A program made the position numbers and the translations under genes. From Gambelia wislizenii (taxonomy: Eukaryota; Chordata; Lepidosauria; Squamata; Crotaphytidae): a DNA stretch of 64,000 nt. Position 1 is the first letter of the stretch. Each line of letters begins with the position of its first letter. Location of the stretch: assembly GCA_030847615.1 (NCBI GenBank), contig JAUMIR010000002.1:112228309-112292308 (forward strand), given 5' to 3'. Of this stretch, positions 44,891 to 55,583 are shown piece after piece. The notes beneath the pieces were generated by a model. It was not told the DNA's origin. It was given only the letters and a program-made list of their open reading frames with translations, and searched no databases.

Positions 44891-45451
44891 AACCTACAAA
44901 ATGTATATAATACGGATAATAGGTCTAGTACTATGTTTGACTTCAATAGTTTAGATGAAGGTTCACGGTTTCAGTAATATATATGATAAGATTATATAAA
45001 TAAATATTGAGAAAAATATAGTAAAGATATGTGCATGCAATATACTATCGGTTGTAACAGCAATTGAAAATTGGGAATAATAAGTAGTATACTTAGAGGA
45101 GAAAAGGAAATAAGAAGAAGCACATACCAATAAGAAATTGAGAGAAGAGATGCAAATTTAGACTATTAAAAGTAAGTTAAATACGAGGAGCGAGAAGACA
45201 AGAAGACGACAAGAAAAAGAAGTTAACTTCGAGATAGTTAAAGGAAGTCCTACCACAAACTGAGAAGATGCAAGAGAATTGAATTATTAAGAATGCAATA
45301 CTTGTTTCTATATGTGGAAGTTTGTTATATAATTTGCTATGGATATTGTAAATTTTGTTATTTATATTTTAAGTCAAGATTGCATATAGCTACAGTAAGA
45401 ATACATTAAATGTACAAAGGTACTAACATGTTAAAGTATAATTGAAAAATC
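44891..45451 (+). other. L1 3' UTR
   Basis: AT-rich, non-coding, directly after the ORF2 stop and ending in AATAAAAATAAAAG before the A-rich tail. Confidence 0.8.
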
Positions 45452-45567
45452 AAATAAAAATAAAAGTGAAAAAAAAAAGAAAAAGAAAAAGAAAGCAAGG
45501 TAACTCTGCTTTTATAATGATGACTCGTTCACCTACCGGTATTTTTCTTGTTATCATGTGTCTCTTA

Positions 45568-45874
45568 GGAGATTATCAGACACATCCAAAAAATACCTTA
45601 TCAGAATGCTAGGATGATGTTTCTGGCACATGAACGGGACCCGGTTTCAGATGTCCTCGTCGCGTTCAGCTCCTGTTCTGCAGCCATTAGTAAGGCAGCA
45701 CTTTTAATTGATGAGGAGCTCCCATCAATGAAAAGCGCCGCCTTACTAACTGCTGCAGCACAGGAGCAGAACGCGATGAGGATGATGTTATGTGAAATTG
45801 GGTCCCATTTGTGGGACAGAAACGTTGTCCTAGTATTCTGATTAAGGTACTTTTTGGAGTGTCTGATAATCTCC
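45568..45874. mobile_element. Palindromic MITE, 3-bp-TSD family, member E
   Basis: 307 bp, flanked by TTA (45565-45567 and 45875-45877). Ends GGAGATTATCAGACAC and GTCTGATAATCTCC. The two halves are reverse complements along their entire length (about 85-90% by eye), centred on TTGATGAGGAGCTCCCATCAA near 45,721. RNA from it would fold into one hairpin of about 150 bp. Confidence 0.9.
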
Positions 45875-46125
45875 TTAATCTCAGCTAAACCAAATCCCAA
45901 GAAGCAGCCTCTTGGATCTAAACAGAAAGGCCTCTTGGTTTTACATTATTCATAACCTACTCTCCCATTGTTCACATCCTACTTCTTCTTCCAACATGCT
46001 CACACTTCTTGATGTTACATGACAGCCCTCCAAAAATGTATCTGGTCATTTGGTGATCTCCAGTTTGTTAAATTCATGTTAATAAATGCAATAAAAGGAA
46101 ACCGTGTTGGATGTCACATGGAAGA

Positions 46126-46363
46126 TGAAGAAAGCAGACTAGAACATGAACCAATGCATTCAAATTACAAGAAAAGAGATTCTACTAAAATGTTAAAAAC
46201 TTCTTGATTGTAAAAGCTGTTTGAAAGTGGAATAGATTGCCTCAGAGGGTAATGGACTCTCCTTTGTGTGTGTGCGTGGGTGGGGAGGTTTTTAAATGGA
46301 GATTGAATGATCACCTTGCAAGAGTGCCTTAGTTGTATATTCCTGCATGGCAGCGGATTGGAC
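46126..46363 (+). mobile_element. Old CR1 fragment
   Basis: AGACTAGAACATGAACCAATGC ... GTAAAAGCTGTTTGAAAGTGGAA ... GGCAGCGGATTGGACT follows the CR1 3' order but is much diverged. It lacks the tail repeat, being joined directly to the 5S-SINE. Confidence 0.65.
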
Positions 46364-46622
46364 TATACATAGCCTAAAGGCACGAGATCCTGTCTGATCT
46401 TGGAAGCAAAGCATGTTCAGCTCTAGTTAGTACTTGGACGGGAGACTGCCAACAAATACTAGGTGCTGTAGGCTATATTTCAGAGGAAGGAACTGGCAAA
46501 ACCACCTCTGAGTATTCCTTGCCTAAGAAAACCCTACAAAATTCATGGGGTCACCATAAGTCAGCAGGTGACTTGAAGGCACACATGCATGCACATGAAC
46601 ACATGCACACAAATACACATAA
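46364..46622 (+). mobile_element. 5S rRNA-derived SINE
   Basis: The head matches 5S rRNA: GTCTGATCTTGGAAGCAAAGC, GTTAGTACTTGGACGGGAGAC and GGTGCTGTAGGCT are in the 5S order (about 46,370-46,477), including the internal Pol III control region. The body continues GAGGAAGGAACTGGCAAAACC. The tail GGGGTCACCATAAGTCAGCAGG..ACTTGAAGGCAC is of the Bov-B-derived type also found on the tRNA-headed SINEs. It ends in an (ACAC/ATGC)-rich stretch. Part of the 5S head is missing near the 5' end. Confidence 0.88.
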
Positions 46623-46929
46623 AAGATTAGTATATCTTCAGTGAAAAGGTTGATGACATGGCCTCTCCCATTAATTTCTACTCCTGTTGTCTGTTTTCTT
46701 TAACCAATAGCTCTATGGCAAGGGAGGAAAAGGACGGAATGGTATGGGGCAGCTCTGTCTTACACCAGGTGTACACAGTCTGAACCCCATGGTTATATGC
46801 AATTCCAAGGAAAGGAGAGAAATCAATAGGGGCATTCTGCTGCTAACTAGCAATATTCAGAGAATGGACAGAAAACAGAGGAGTGTGGCAAGAATGTCTT
46901 GGACCTAGCAGAAATTGGTTCAGGTATGT
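46623..46929. other. Unassigned DNA
   Basis: Probably an upstream, decayed part of the following RTE copy, but no motif proves it. Confidence 0.3.
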
Positions 46930-47511
46930 GCTCAAGTGGACTCAGATGGAGGAGTGAACTGGGAGAAGGAACATCAGTAATTTAAGATATGTAGATGACA
47001 CCATGTTTATAACAGAAAATAGCAAAAGACTTGGAACAGCTATGGATAACATTAAGGAAGAAAATACAAAAACAGGGCTATAGATTAATATTACAAAAGC
47101 AAAAATAATTACCACAGATGACTTGCAGAACCTTAAATTGACATAGAAATAGTCAAAGATTTTCAACACCACAGCTCAATCATTAATCAAAATGGAGATA
47201 CTGTATAGTCAAGAAATCAGAAGGCTAAGACTTGGAAAGTCAGCTATGAAGGAATTAGGTAAGATCACCATATGCGAAGATATATTATTCAGTTTCAAAA
47301 TCAGAATCATCCTTGCCATAATATTCTGGTTTCTTGGTATGGCTGTGAAAGATGACAAAGAAGAAAACTGACAGAAGAAAAATCAACTCATTTGAAATGT
47401 GGTGCTAGAGGAAACTTTTACAAACTGTCAAAATGGCAAATAAATGGGTCTGAGAGCAAATCAAGCCTGAACTCTCATTAGAAGCCAAATGACTACACTG
47501 AGGCTACCATA
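46930..47511 (+). mobile_element. Bov-B/RTE LINE relic
   Basis: Broken frames resemble Bov-B RT: a VDDTMFI-like catalytic region (GTAGATGACACCATG, where ADD has become VDD), then INITKAKII, LRLGKSAMKELG, and KKINSFEMWC. Several stops. It is the kind of element whose machinery would mobilise SINEs with Bov-B-type tails. Confidence 0.65.
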
Positions 47512-49552
47512 GGGCCTGTATACACTACAGAAATACAGCAGTTTGACATCATTTTATCCACCATAGTTCTACCCTATGGAATCCTGGTATTTGTAGTTGG
47601 ATGAGGCACCAGAGTTCATAGAATCATAGAATTTTAGAGTTGGAAGAGACCACGAGGGCCATCCAGTCCAACTCCCTGCCACGCAGGAAATCTTGATCAA
47701 AGCATCCCCGACAGATGGCAATCCAGCCTCTGTTTAAAGACCTCCAAGGAAGAAAACCCACCACGCTCTGAGGGAGTGTGTTCCACTGCTGAACAGCTCT
47801 TACTGTCAAAAAGTTCTTTCTAATGTTGAGGTGGAATCTCTGTTCCTGGCGCTTGCATCCATTGCTCCGTGTTCCAGTCTCTGGAGCAGCAGAAAACAAG
47901 CCTGCTCCATCCTCAGCGTGACACCCCTTCAAATACTTAAACAGGGCCATCATATCGCCTCTTAACCTTCTTTTTTCCAGGCTAAACATACCCAGCTCCC
48001 TGAGTCTCTTGTCATAAGGCATCGTTTCCAGACCTTTCACCATTTTAGTTGCCCTTCTCTGGACATGCTCCAATTTGTCAATATCCTTTTTGTATTGTGG
48101 TGCCCAGAACTGGACACAGTATTCTAGATGAGGTCTGACCAAGGCAGAATAGAGCGGCACTATTACTACCCTTGATCTAGATACTATACTTCTATTGATA
48201 TAGACCAAAATCCATCGGCCTTTTTAGCTGCTGCATCACACTGTTGACTCATGTTCAACTTGTAGTCTACTAGGACTCCTAGATCCCTTTCACACGTAGT
48301 CTCGTTCAGCCAGGTCTCTCCCATCCTATATCTATGCATTTCATTTTTCTGCCCTAAGTGCAGTACTTTACATTTCTCCATGTTGAATTTCATTTTGTTA
48401 GCTTTGGCCCAGCTCTCCAGTCTATCCAGGTCATTCTGAATTTTGATCCTGTCCTCTAGGGTATTAGCTACTCCTCCTAATTTGGTGTCATCTGCAAATT
48501 TGATAAGTATGCTCCTAATTCCCTCATCCAAGTCATTGATAAAGATGTTGAATAGCACTGGGCCCAGGACAGAACCCTGTGGCACTCCACTGGTCACATC
48601 TTTCCAAGACGAAGAGGAGCCACTGCTGAGCACCCTATGGGTTCGGCCGGTCAACCAATTACAAATCCATTGAACAGTTAACTTCTCTAGCCCACATTTT
48701 ACAAGCTTGTTTGCAAGAATGTCATGGGGAACCTTGTCAAAGGCCTTACTGAAATCAAGGTATGCGATGTCCACAGCATTCCCTTCATCTACCAAGCTGG
48801 TAACTTTATCAAAAAAAGAGATCAGATTAGTCTGGCATGACTTGTTTCTCTGAAACCCATGTTGACTTTTTGTGATTATGGCATTGCCTTCTAAATGTTC
48901 ACAGACTCTCTGTTTAATGATCTGCTCCAGTATCTTCCCTGGTATTGATGTCAGACTTAATGGACGATAATTGTTGGGATCCTTTTTTTCCCCCCCTTTT
49001 TGAAGATGGGGACGTTTGCCCTCCTCCAGTCTGCTGGGACTTCTCCTGTTCTCCAGGAATTCTCAAAGATTATTGCCAATGGCTCTGAGATCACATTTGC
49101 CAGCTCTTTTAATACTCTTGGATGTAGTTCATCTGGTCCTGGAGATTTAAATTCATTTAGATTAAGAAGGTATTCCTGTACTACCTCTTTGCTTATTTTG
49201 AGCTGGATTTCCCCTATTGTGTCTTCTGTACTTTTATCCTCAGGTTGGTCCCCCTTTTCCTTTTCTGAAAACACTGAGGCAAAGAAGGTGTTGAGTAATG
49301 CTGCCTTCTCTCTGTCCCCTGTTAGCATTTTGCCATCTTCTCCATGTAGTGGCCCTATCATTTCTTTCTTCCTCCTTTTGCTGCGGACATACCCAAAAAA
49401 CCCCTTTTTATTGTTCTTCACCTCCCTAGCAAGTTCTCTGATAGAAAAGAGTAAATGGCTCACAAATCTACAAATACCAGCATTCCATAGGATAGGATTA
49501 TGGTGGATAAAGTGGCGTCAAACTGCTGTATTTCTGCAGTGTAAACAGGCCC
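47512..49552. mobile_element. Foldback MITE split by CR1
   Basis: The left half 47512-47617 (GGGCCTGTATACACTACAG ... TTGACATCATTTTATCCACCAT) and right half 49432-49552 (ATGGTGGATAAAGTGGCGTCAA ... GTGTAAACAGGCCC) are reverse complements. ATA flanks both ends. A related, left-truncated copy lies at 57.83-58.0 kb. Confidence 0.82.
47618..49431 (-). mobile_element. CR1 LINE, 1.8 kb, 5'-truncated
   Basis: Reverse strand, inside the foldback MITE, with AGTTC on both sides (47613-47617 and 49432-49436). From the 5' side it encodes FKSPGPDELHPRVLKELA, then LDFSKAFDKVPH, SGVPQGSVLGPVLFNIFINDL and the catalytic FADDTKLGG (about 48,498-48,487), then [13 protein letters not shown] and the normal C-terminus. 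Three frames are needed, with breaks near 48,960-48,800 and 48,200 and an altered end. The 3' UTR ends ATTCTATG at 47,618. It is the longest CR1 in the window, but inactive. Confidence 0.93.
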
Positions 49553-50290
49553 ATACTTTGGAATACTATGAGATGACATGACTCATTGAAAAAGTCAATA
49601 ATGCTGGGAAAAATGGAAGATCACATTATGGGAGGATTGACAATCAAGGAAGCCACAGCCCTGAGTCTGCACAACTTGAGCAGGGCTATTGATGGCAGGG
49701 GCTCATAGAAGTCTCCCATGCATAAGGTCACCACAAGTTGAAGCTGTCTTAATGGCAAATAACAGCAGCAGCAAGTGTGGTCATGTCCTGGGACATTAGG
49801 AAACATGGAATTGCTTACTGGTTAGTAAAAAAAATGAGGATGCGATGTGACTTAATCATGAGGTAATGATTATGGGGTCTAGCCACTACAGGAACATTTT
49901 AGTCATTCAGCAGAAAAGAAAGGCCTGTGTGTATTTGTATTTGCAGGCGGTGAAGGGGGAGGGAGAGAACCTATGATCTGCTTAATCTTATTGCACAATA
50001 GCCAATTAGAAACAATAACTAAAGTCTGTCTCACAGGCTGCAGTGATTAGTAATGAGATTATCATGAGCTTTCATAAACTCCCTGCTTCCTCTTTCCCAT
50101 CTAGGACTTCTCACAAATCCAAACCAAAGAACAATAAAGGAAAGCCACTCAAAAATTCAGCACAGCCCATTTATTTCACCCTTTGAGCCTCAAGGAAATA
50201 GTTATTGGGTTGAGTGTCAGGCCAGCTGAATGTTCTGACACTTCTTCCATGGTTAGGAAGGAGCCCAAGGAAGTCTCCTTCTTTCTAGGT
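49553..50290. other. Unrecognised DNA
   Basis: Nothing assignable. Confidence 0.35.
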
Positions 50291-50293
50291 TTT

Positions 50294-50415
50294 TAAGCAG
50301 AGGCTTGGAAGGCCATCTGTTGGGAATGATTTGATTGTGTATTCCTGCATGCCAGGGGTTTGAACTGGATGGCTCTTGTGGTCTCTTCCAACTTTAGGAT
50401 TCTATGATTCTATGA
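50294..50415 (+). mobile_element. CR1 3' end
   Basis: AAGCAGAGGCTTGGAAGGCCATC ... CTGGATGGCTCTTGTGGTCTC, ending ATTCTATGATTCTATG. Confidence 0.88.
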
Positions 50416-50888
50416 AGACTAAAGAGGGTTCTGTGAGGCAGCTTCTGCTTTGAATACCAAAAATGCTTTGCTAGCAAGTTACTTCTGGATGGATGGGTGA
50501 GGGGTAATAAAGAATAAACTTAGGGCCACCTGCCCCAACCCAGGAATGTCCAGGTGCATTGGCCATGCTGGTTGGGATGATGTTGATAATGATGATGATG
50601 TATTCATTTATATCTCACGTTCTCACCCCCCACCCCTGATACTGGGACTTGAGACAGCTTACGAAAAGTAAAACAAACACAATTAAAAGCACTTTTAGAA
50701 ACAAAAGTAAAAATATATACAACTTGCAGTTAAAATGCAAGTGAACTATCCATAGAATGAAAACCATTAATAACTAAACCATTAAAAAACAAAGATAAAA
50801 GACAGCAAAGCAGGGTATAAATAACAAACAAACAAACAAAACAAACAAATAAATAAACAAATACAGGTAAATAAATTTTAAAAAATTC
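50416..50888. other. Unassigned, with L2-like antisense end
   Basis: 50,605-50,700 (TTCATTTATATCTCACGTTCTC ... GAGACAGCTTACGAAAAG) resembles an antisense L2-type 3' end. It is followed by an A-rich (AAAC)n/(AAAT)n run to 50,880. Confidence 0.4.
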
Positions 50889-52190
50889 TACCCCTTGCCG
50901 CCATTTCTACCCCCTGCCACCATTTCTACCCCCTGCCACTCATTCTACCCCCTGCCGCCATTTCTACCCCCGCCACTCGTTCTACCCCCTGCCACCATTT
51001 CTACCCCCTGCCACTTGTTCTATCCCATCGCCATTTCTACCCCCTGCCACTCGTTCTATCCTCTGCCGCCATTTCTACCCCCTGCCACTTGTTCTATCCC
51101 ATCGCCATTTCTACCCCCTGCCACTCGTTCTATCCTCTGCCGCCATTTCTACCCCCTGCCACTTGTTCTATCCCGTCGCCATTTCTACCCCCTGCCACTC
51201 GTTCTATCCTCTGCTGCCATTTCTACCCCCTGCCACTTGTTCTATCCCGTCGCCATTTCTACCCCCTGCCACTCGTTCTATCCTCTGCCGCCATTTCTAC
51301 CCCCTGCCACTTGTTCTATCCCGTCGCCATTTCTACCCCCTGCCACTCGTTCTATCCTCTGCCGCCATTTCTACCCCCTGCCACTTGTTCTATCCCGTCG
51401 CCATTTCTACCCCCTGCCACTCGTTCTATCCTCTGCCGCCATTTCTACCCTTCTGCTACTCATTCTACCCCCTGCCATCATTTCTACCCCCGCTGCCATT
51501 TCTAATCCCCCCCAGCCACTTGTTCAACCCGTGCCGCCATTTCTACCCCTTGCTACCATTTCTCTCCCCCTCGCTGCCATTTCATTAGCTAACACACATT
51601 GGAAACTGCTTAATGCAGTTTAGATGTGTAAACTGCTATTACTTAAAACAGTTTGTAAGCTGCTCTGATAGCCTTGTGGCTGAAGAGTGGGGTATAAATA
51701 ACTAATATATATAATTTTTTTAAAAAAAAATTCTACCCCCTAGCCACCAATTCTAACTCGTTCTACCACCTGCCACAATTTCTACCCCCTGCTGCCATTT
51801 CTTCCCCCTGCCATTTCTACTCCCCTTGCCACTTATTCTACCCCCTGCTGCCATTTCTACCCCCTGCCACTCGTTCTATCCCCTGCCATCATTTCTACCC
51901 TCTGCTGCCATTTCTACCCTCCTGCCACCATTTCTACTCCCTTGCCACTCCTTCTACCCCTCTGCCATCATTTCTACCCCTGTCATTCCTTCTACCCCCT
52001 GCTGCCATTTCTACCCCCACCATCATTTCTAACCCCCTGCCACTTGTTATACCTCCCTGCCACCATTTCTACCCCCTTGCCACTCGTTTTACCCCTGTCA
52101 CTCGTTCTACCCCTGCTGCCATTTCTACCCCCTGCCACTCGTTCTACCCCCTCCCACCATTTCTGCCCCTGCCACTCATTCTACCAACTC
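50889..52190 (+). repeat. C-rich minisatellite with 74-bp higher-order unit
   Basis: Basic subunits of about 18 bp (TTCTACCCCCTGCCACCA type) fill 50,889-51,586 and 51,733-52,190. From about 51,015 to 51,450 four subunits form a 74-bp higher-order unit repeated six times; its marker TTGTTCTATCCC falls at 51015, 51089, 51163, 51237, 51311 and 51385. The flanks are less ordered. All long frames here are by-products of the repeat. Confidence 0.95.
51587..51732 (+). mobile_element. L2-tailed short retroposon inside minisatellite
   Basis: TTAGCTAACACACATTGGAAACTGC ... GTGGGGTATAAATAACTAATATAT, then T- and A-rich runs. Closely similar to the insert at 25.8 kb. Confidence 0.82.
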
Positions 52191-52369
52191 CCCACTCCAG
52201 CACACATCACATTCACCCCCATGTTACTAACTGTCCCTCTCCAGCCACCATCTTTGAGATCTACATGGTTCCACCCCCAGTATGCTGATTGGCTGCCAAA
52301 TAGATCTGTGATTGGTTGTTCAGTTCCCTAAGCAGCCAATCAGCACACTGGAAACAGCAACATACCCAA

Positions 52370-52375
<6 letters not shown>

Positions 52376-52405
<30 letters not shown>
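52376..52405. repeat. (AT)n microsatellite
   Basis: About 14 AT units between the minisatellite region and the Tigger-like fragment. Confidence 0.9.
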
Positions 52406-52408
<3 letters not shown>

Positions 52409-52409
52409 G

Positions 52410-53207
52410 ATGTTCTCTCTAGGAATTTGTAGGTCCTCCAGAGGTATTCTATGGTTAACTGCTCTAAGTTGACTATAGAATCATGCTGGCGGTCTTTCAA
52501 ATGCCTAGAGAGAACATTCCTCTAAGTGATTGTCTAGACGAGAAGATATAATGTGGATTGCTGTGCATTAATGCAAATTCACAGCAGCATTCATTTGTCT
52601 CCATGGTGCTTTGCAAAATTGTTGGGATGCGAAGCTATCCATATTTGAAGTTCACATGCAGCAAATCAAGATGGTGGCTGAGAGTGAACTACTCACATTA
52701 TTGCTTTTCACAAGTTGTCACTCCCGCACAGTATTTTTTTAACTGCAAATCAAAGGTGCGCAAGTGCAACCTTCAGCTTAAAAAAGTTGTTTGGTCACCT
52801 CAGCATGGCAAAAAAGCACATGCTTGGCAATGTGAAACTCCAAAATAGCACTTGTGGCCACTTCATTCTGGCAAGCCCACCCCCAGTGCACCTCTGAGCA
52901 ATCAGCTTTCCACTTCCACCCTTGCTGAGAATGCGCTGCACTGCAAATCAGATGTCCAAATGAGCAGGAATGTGCATTTCCACACATTATTTAAGAAATG
53001 TCATGAAAAGCCGCAAAGGGTTTTCTCTTGCAGCTTTTGGAGTTTCCCCTGCTCCTTCTGAATAAGGCAAAGCACTGTGGGATCTCGTTGGGACAAAAGG
53101 TATTCACTGCAAATTTTGTTAGGATTATTTTCACCATCTAGACAACTGCCAGAGTCTGACCATAGTATCATACTAGAGGACCTAAAAATGCCTAGAGAAA
53201 TGTTTTC
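52410..53207. mobile_element. Tigger-like palindrome fragments split by MITE
   Basis: 52,410-52,526 contains GTTCTCTCTAGG..TCCTCC..TATGG followed by its inverse (CTATAGAATC..GCCTAGAGAGAAC), the internal block of the Tigger-like elements. 53,149-53,207 carries another unit (GACCATAGTATCATACTAGAGG). The two are separated by another MITE. Confidence 0.6.
52527..53148. mobile_element. MITE with TTGTCTAGAC-type termini (member I)
   Basis: Ends TGATTGTCTAGACGAG and (reverse) AGTTGTCTAGATGG. About 620 bp, non-coding. It resembles members G (34.0 kb) and H (37.4 kb) in size and ends. Confidence 0.55.
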
Positions 53208-54035
53208 TCAGGAGAAAAAAAAAAGCAGGCCAATATTTGCAGTTTTCAACTTTCATGGGGCTAATGTGCCCCTAGCCTCCATGAAATTTGAGGGATTATT
53301 TTCACCATCTTTTAAAGGAGCTATTCAAGATGCTGAACTCTATTCTCCCAAACATGTTCAGCATCTTGGATAACTACATTGATATCCTGCATTGCTGTCC
53401 CTCTAGAGCATTTTAACTGATAACTGAAGTAACAGCTGAGACCAAATGAAGGCCTGTGACTCTAACATCATAACTTCTATGATTTTTAAATCTCTGCCTG
53501 ATGAAGAAGGCAGTGTAGCTATGAAAGCCTGATGTATTTTGTGCGTTTAAGCTGGCCTAATAAAGGTATCACTGTTTTGTGGATTTTGTTGTACTTTGCT
53601 GTATGGCCAACATGGCTACCCTGAATATGTTTCTTGGATAACTCATTTAAAGTTTGGACTAACACCTACGGCAGATTCACCATCCCACTGATGGGGAAGC
53701 CACCAACAACTAGTAGCTTCCACGTGGCAGAATGTGCAGATTCCTCTCGAAAACCATGGAACTGAAGTTAGTTGTGATTAAAGCTGCAATCCAAAGTGTA
53801 CATCCTAGGAAGCCTTGTTGAATGAAGGAGAGCTTGCTTCTGAGTAAATCCATTGACTCCAACCATCTGTCCAAGGACTTTATCAGATGCAAAAACTCCC
53901 AGGAAGTCATGAGGATGATGCCACTGTACTGCTACAGGCTGGCAATACTGCATGATGCCATCCTCCTCTCATCCTTCGTCAATTCTCCCTCCATGCTAGA
54001 GGAAGGAAAAAGGTTCTGCTTTTTATTAATGGAAG
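53208..54035. other. Unrecognised DNA
   Basis: Nothing assignable. Confidence 0.35.
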
Positions 54036-54082
54036 TTGGGGTTGGACTGGATGGCCCTTGTGGTCTCTTCCTACGATTCTAC
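54036..54082 (+). mobile_element. CR1 3' scrap
   Basis: GGTTGGACTGGATGGCCCTTGTGGTCTCTTCC only. Confidence 0.75.
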
Positions 54083-55234
54083 TAGATGATATTGAGTTAA
54101 TAAAGAATCCCATGCCAGCAATACATGGGTTTGTCCTTCAGAATCATTCAGGGATTGATGCGCAGATCATTCAAGATTGCTACTTCATCATAGATGAAAT
54201 CCAGATAGAGAAAAAAATATGGCTTATAAATTAGGAAAAAATATCTGTGTTGGAAAGACAATGTTGACCCAAGAGCTCATGTTTGGTGGTCACATCAAAC
54301 TTCTTCTGAGTGTTGGTGGCAACGAGGAGCAATAGTTCAGCCCATGCCATTGATCTGCTTTCTCCATTTTATTGAAGGTTGAGGTTTATTTGATCTCTTT
54401 GTCTTTCTACTCCTGAAGTGAAGACACTCTCAAACCAGCTTGAAATAATCTTTTCTCCGTTACACATTTGTGCCAGGGTGAAAGTTGTATCTATGACATT
54501 TCTAACTGTAATATCACTGTTAAATGCTCAGGAACCATGCCAACAAAAAGGTGGTCATGTTTGCTGGGTCAAGATACTTGTTCACTGTCCACAGTAGCAG
54601 GGAGTAAGGGCTAGCTAGCAGTGAATGATCCTTTCAATTAAAAAAACAACAGCTTTTTATTTGAAAATTATTTGGAGCTATCAAAACCATGAATAAAACA
54701 TCTGTGTTTTATTCAAAGAAACCTTTCTGCACCCTTCATTTCCAATGGCAGGAAGTAGCTGCCAATGGCAAGAATGGAGATCCATTCACCTCTGCTATGA
54801 AAATGAAAGCATGTGTAGAATGAGAGTGTTTGATTTTGTGGATTTTTTTTTTGCATTGGTCTTAGCAGGATCTGAGAGATTTTCTCATGAAGTGTGATTA
54901 AGCTTTCATGAATTATATCTAACAATGACATTTTTTACAAAGTTTGTTGCCAGCTAACTGTGTTATTGAGCAGAGGAAATTGAACTCATTTTAGAAACAA
55001 AGCCCGTTTCATCCTGCTTGCCTACCCATACCTTTCCAACCCACTCAACTTGCTCTGTTAATAAGGATGCATGTTCCAAGGCCACAATATGGATACTCCA
55101 TTCCAGCCCATCCCTCCTCACCATTTTCCACTGGGCTGTCTTTTGTCACCCCTCCCCTCCGCTTTTAGAATTACCTTGCAAATTATTCTTTGCACTCCTC
55201 CAACCCTGTGGCTCTCTGAAGCTTGCCTAGCCTT
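54083..55234. other. Unrecognised DNA
   Basis: No element or gene recognised in about 1.15 kb. Confidence 0.35.
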
Positions 55235-55360
55235 TTCTATTGTATGTGGATATTGGCGTTGCCAATATCCACATACAATAGAAGTATGGGATATCTCAAG
55301 GCCCTTACAGTGCAAAAGGGCCTTGAGATATCCCATACTCAAGGCCCTTTTGCACTGTAA
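55235..55360. repeat. Chain of three perfect inverted repeats
   Basis: (1) 55235-55257 with 55261-55283, 23 bp perfect, 3-nt loop. (2) 55283-55306 with 55316-55339, 24 bp perfect, 9-nt loop. (3) 55305-55327 with 55338-55360, 23 bp perfect, 10-nt loop. Consecutive hairpins share or abut arms. Confidence 0.95.
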
Positions 55361-55545
55361 TTTCACTTTAACTTCCCTGGCAACATCCTGTGGAATCCCA
55401 GGGTTTGTAGTTTGGTGAACCACTGGAGATCTCTGGCTGAGAATTCTAATATCCTTCCTTAAACTGAAAACCCCAAGACTCCATAGCAAGGGGCCATGAC
55501 ACTTAAAGTGGGATCATAGTGCTATAATTGTGTAGTGTGGGGTCT
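55361..55545. mobile_element. Foldback MITE, right part
   Basis: CCTGTGGAATCCCAGGGTTTGTAG ... GTGCTATAATTGTGTAGTGTGG matches the MITE at 36.95 kb. Its left end is replaced by the inverted-repeat chain. Confidence 0.65.
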
Positions 55546-55583
55546 TTATCAGATGAGATGAACTGCGTAAAAAGAACCATGTC

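Larger units (their letters stand above)
40570..45495 (+). mobile_element. L1 LINE, 5'-truncated, intact ORF2
   Basis: It contains the 3' part of ORF1, a full ORF2, a ~0.6 kb AT-rich 3' UTR and an A-rich tail (about 45,452-45,495, with AATAAA). The 5' end lies inside ORF1 at the border with the CR1 fragment; no clear duplication was found. With ORF1 truncated, the copy could not move by itself, but its ORF2 looks undamaged, implying that L1s were active in this lineage recently. Confidence 0.92.

Noticed and set aside
46370..46477. Functional 5S rRNA gene
   Set aside because: Head is shortened and mutated, and it is fused to a SINE body and tail.
50895..52331. Long Pro/Ser/Phe-rich open frames
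   Set aside because: They are translations of the C-rich minisatellite in several frames and follow the 74-bp unit, not a gene.
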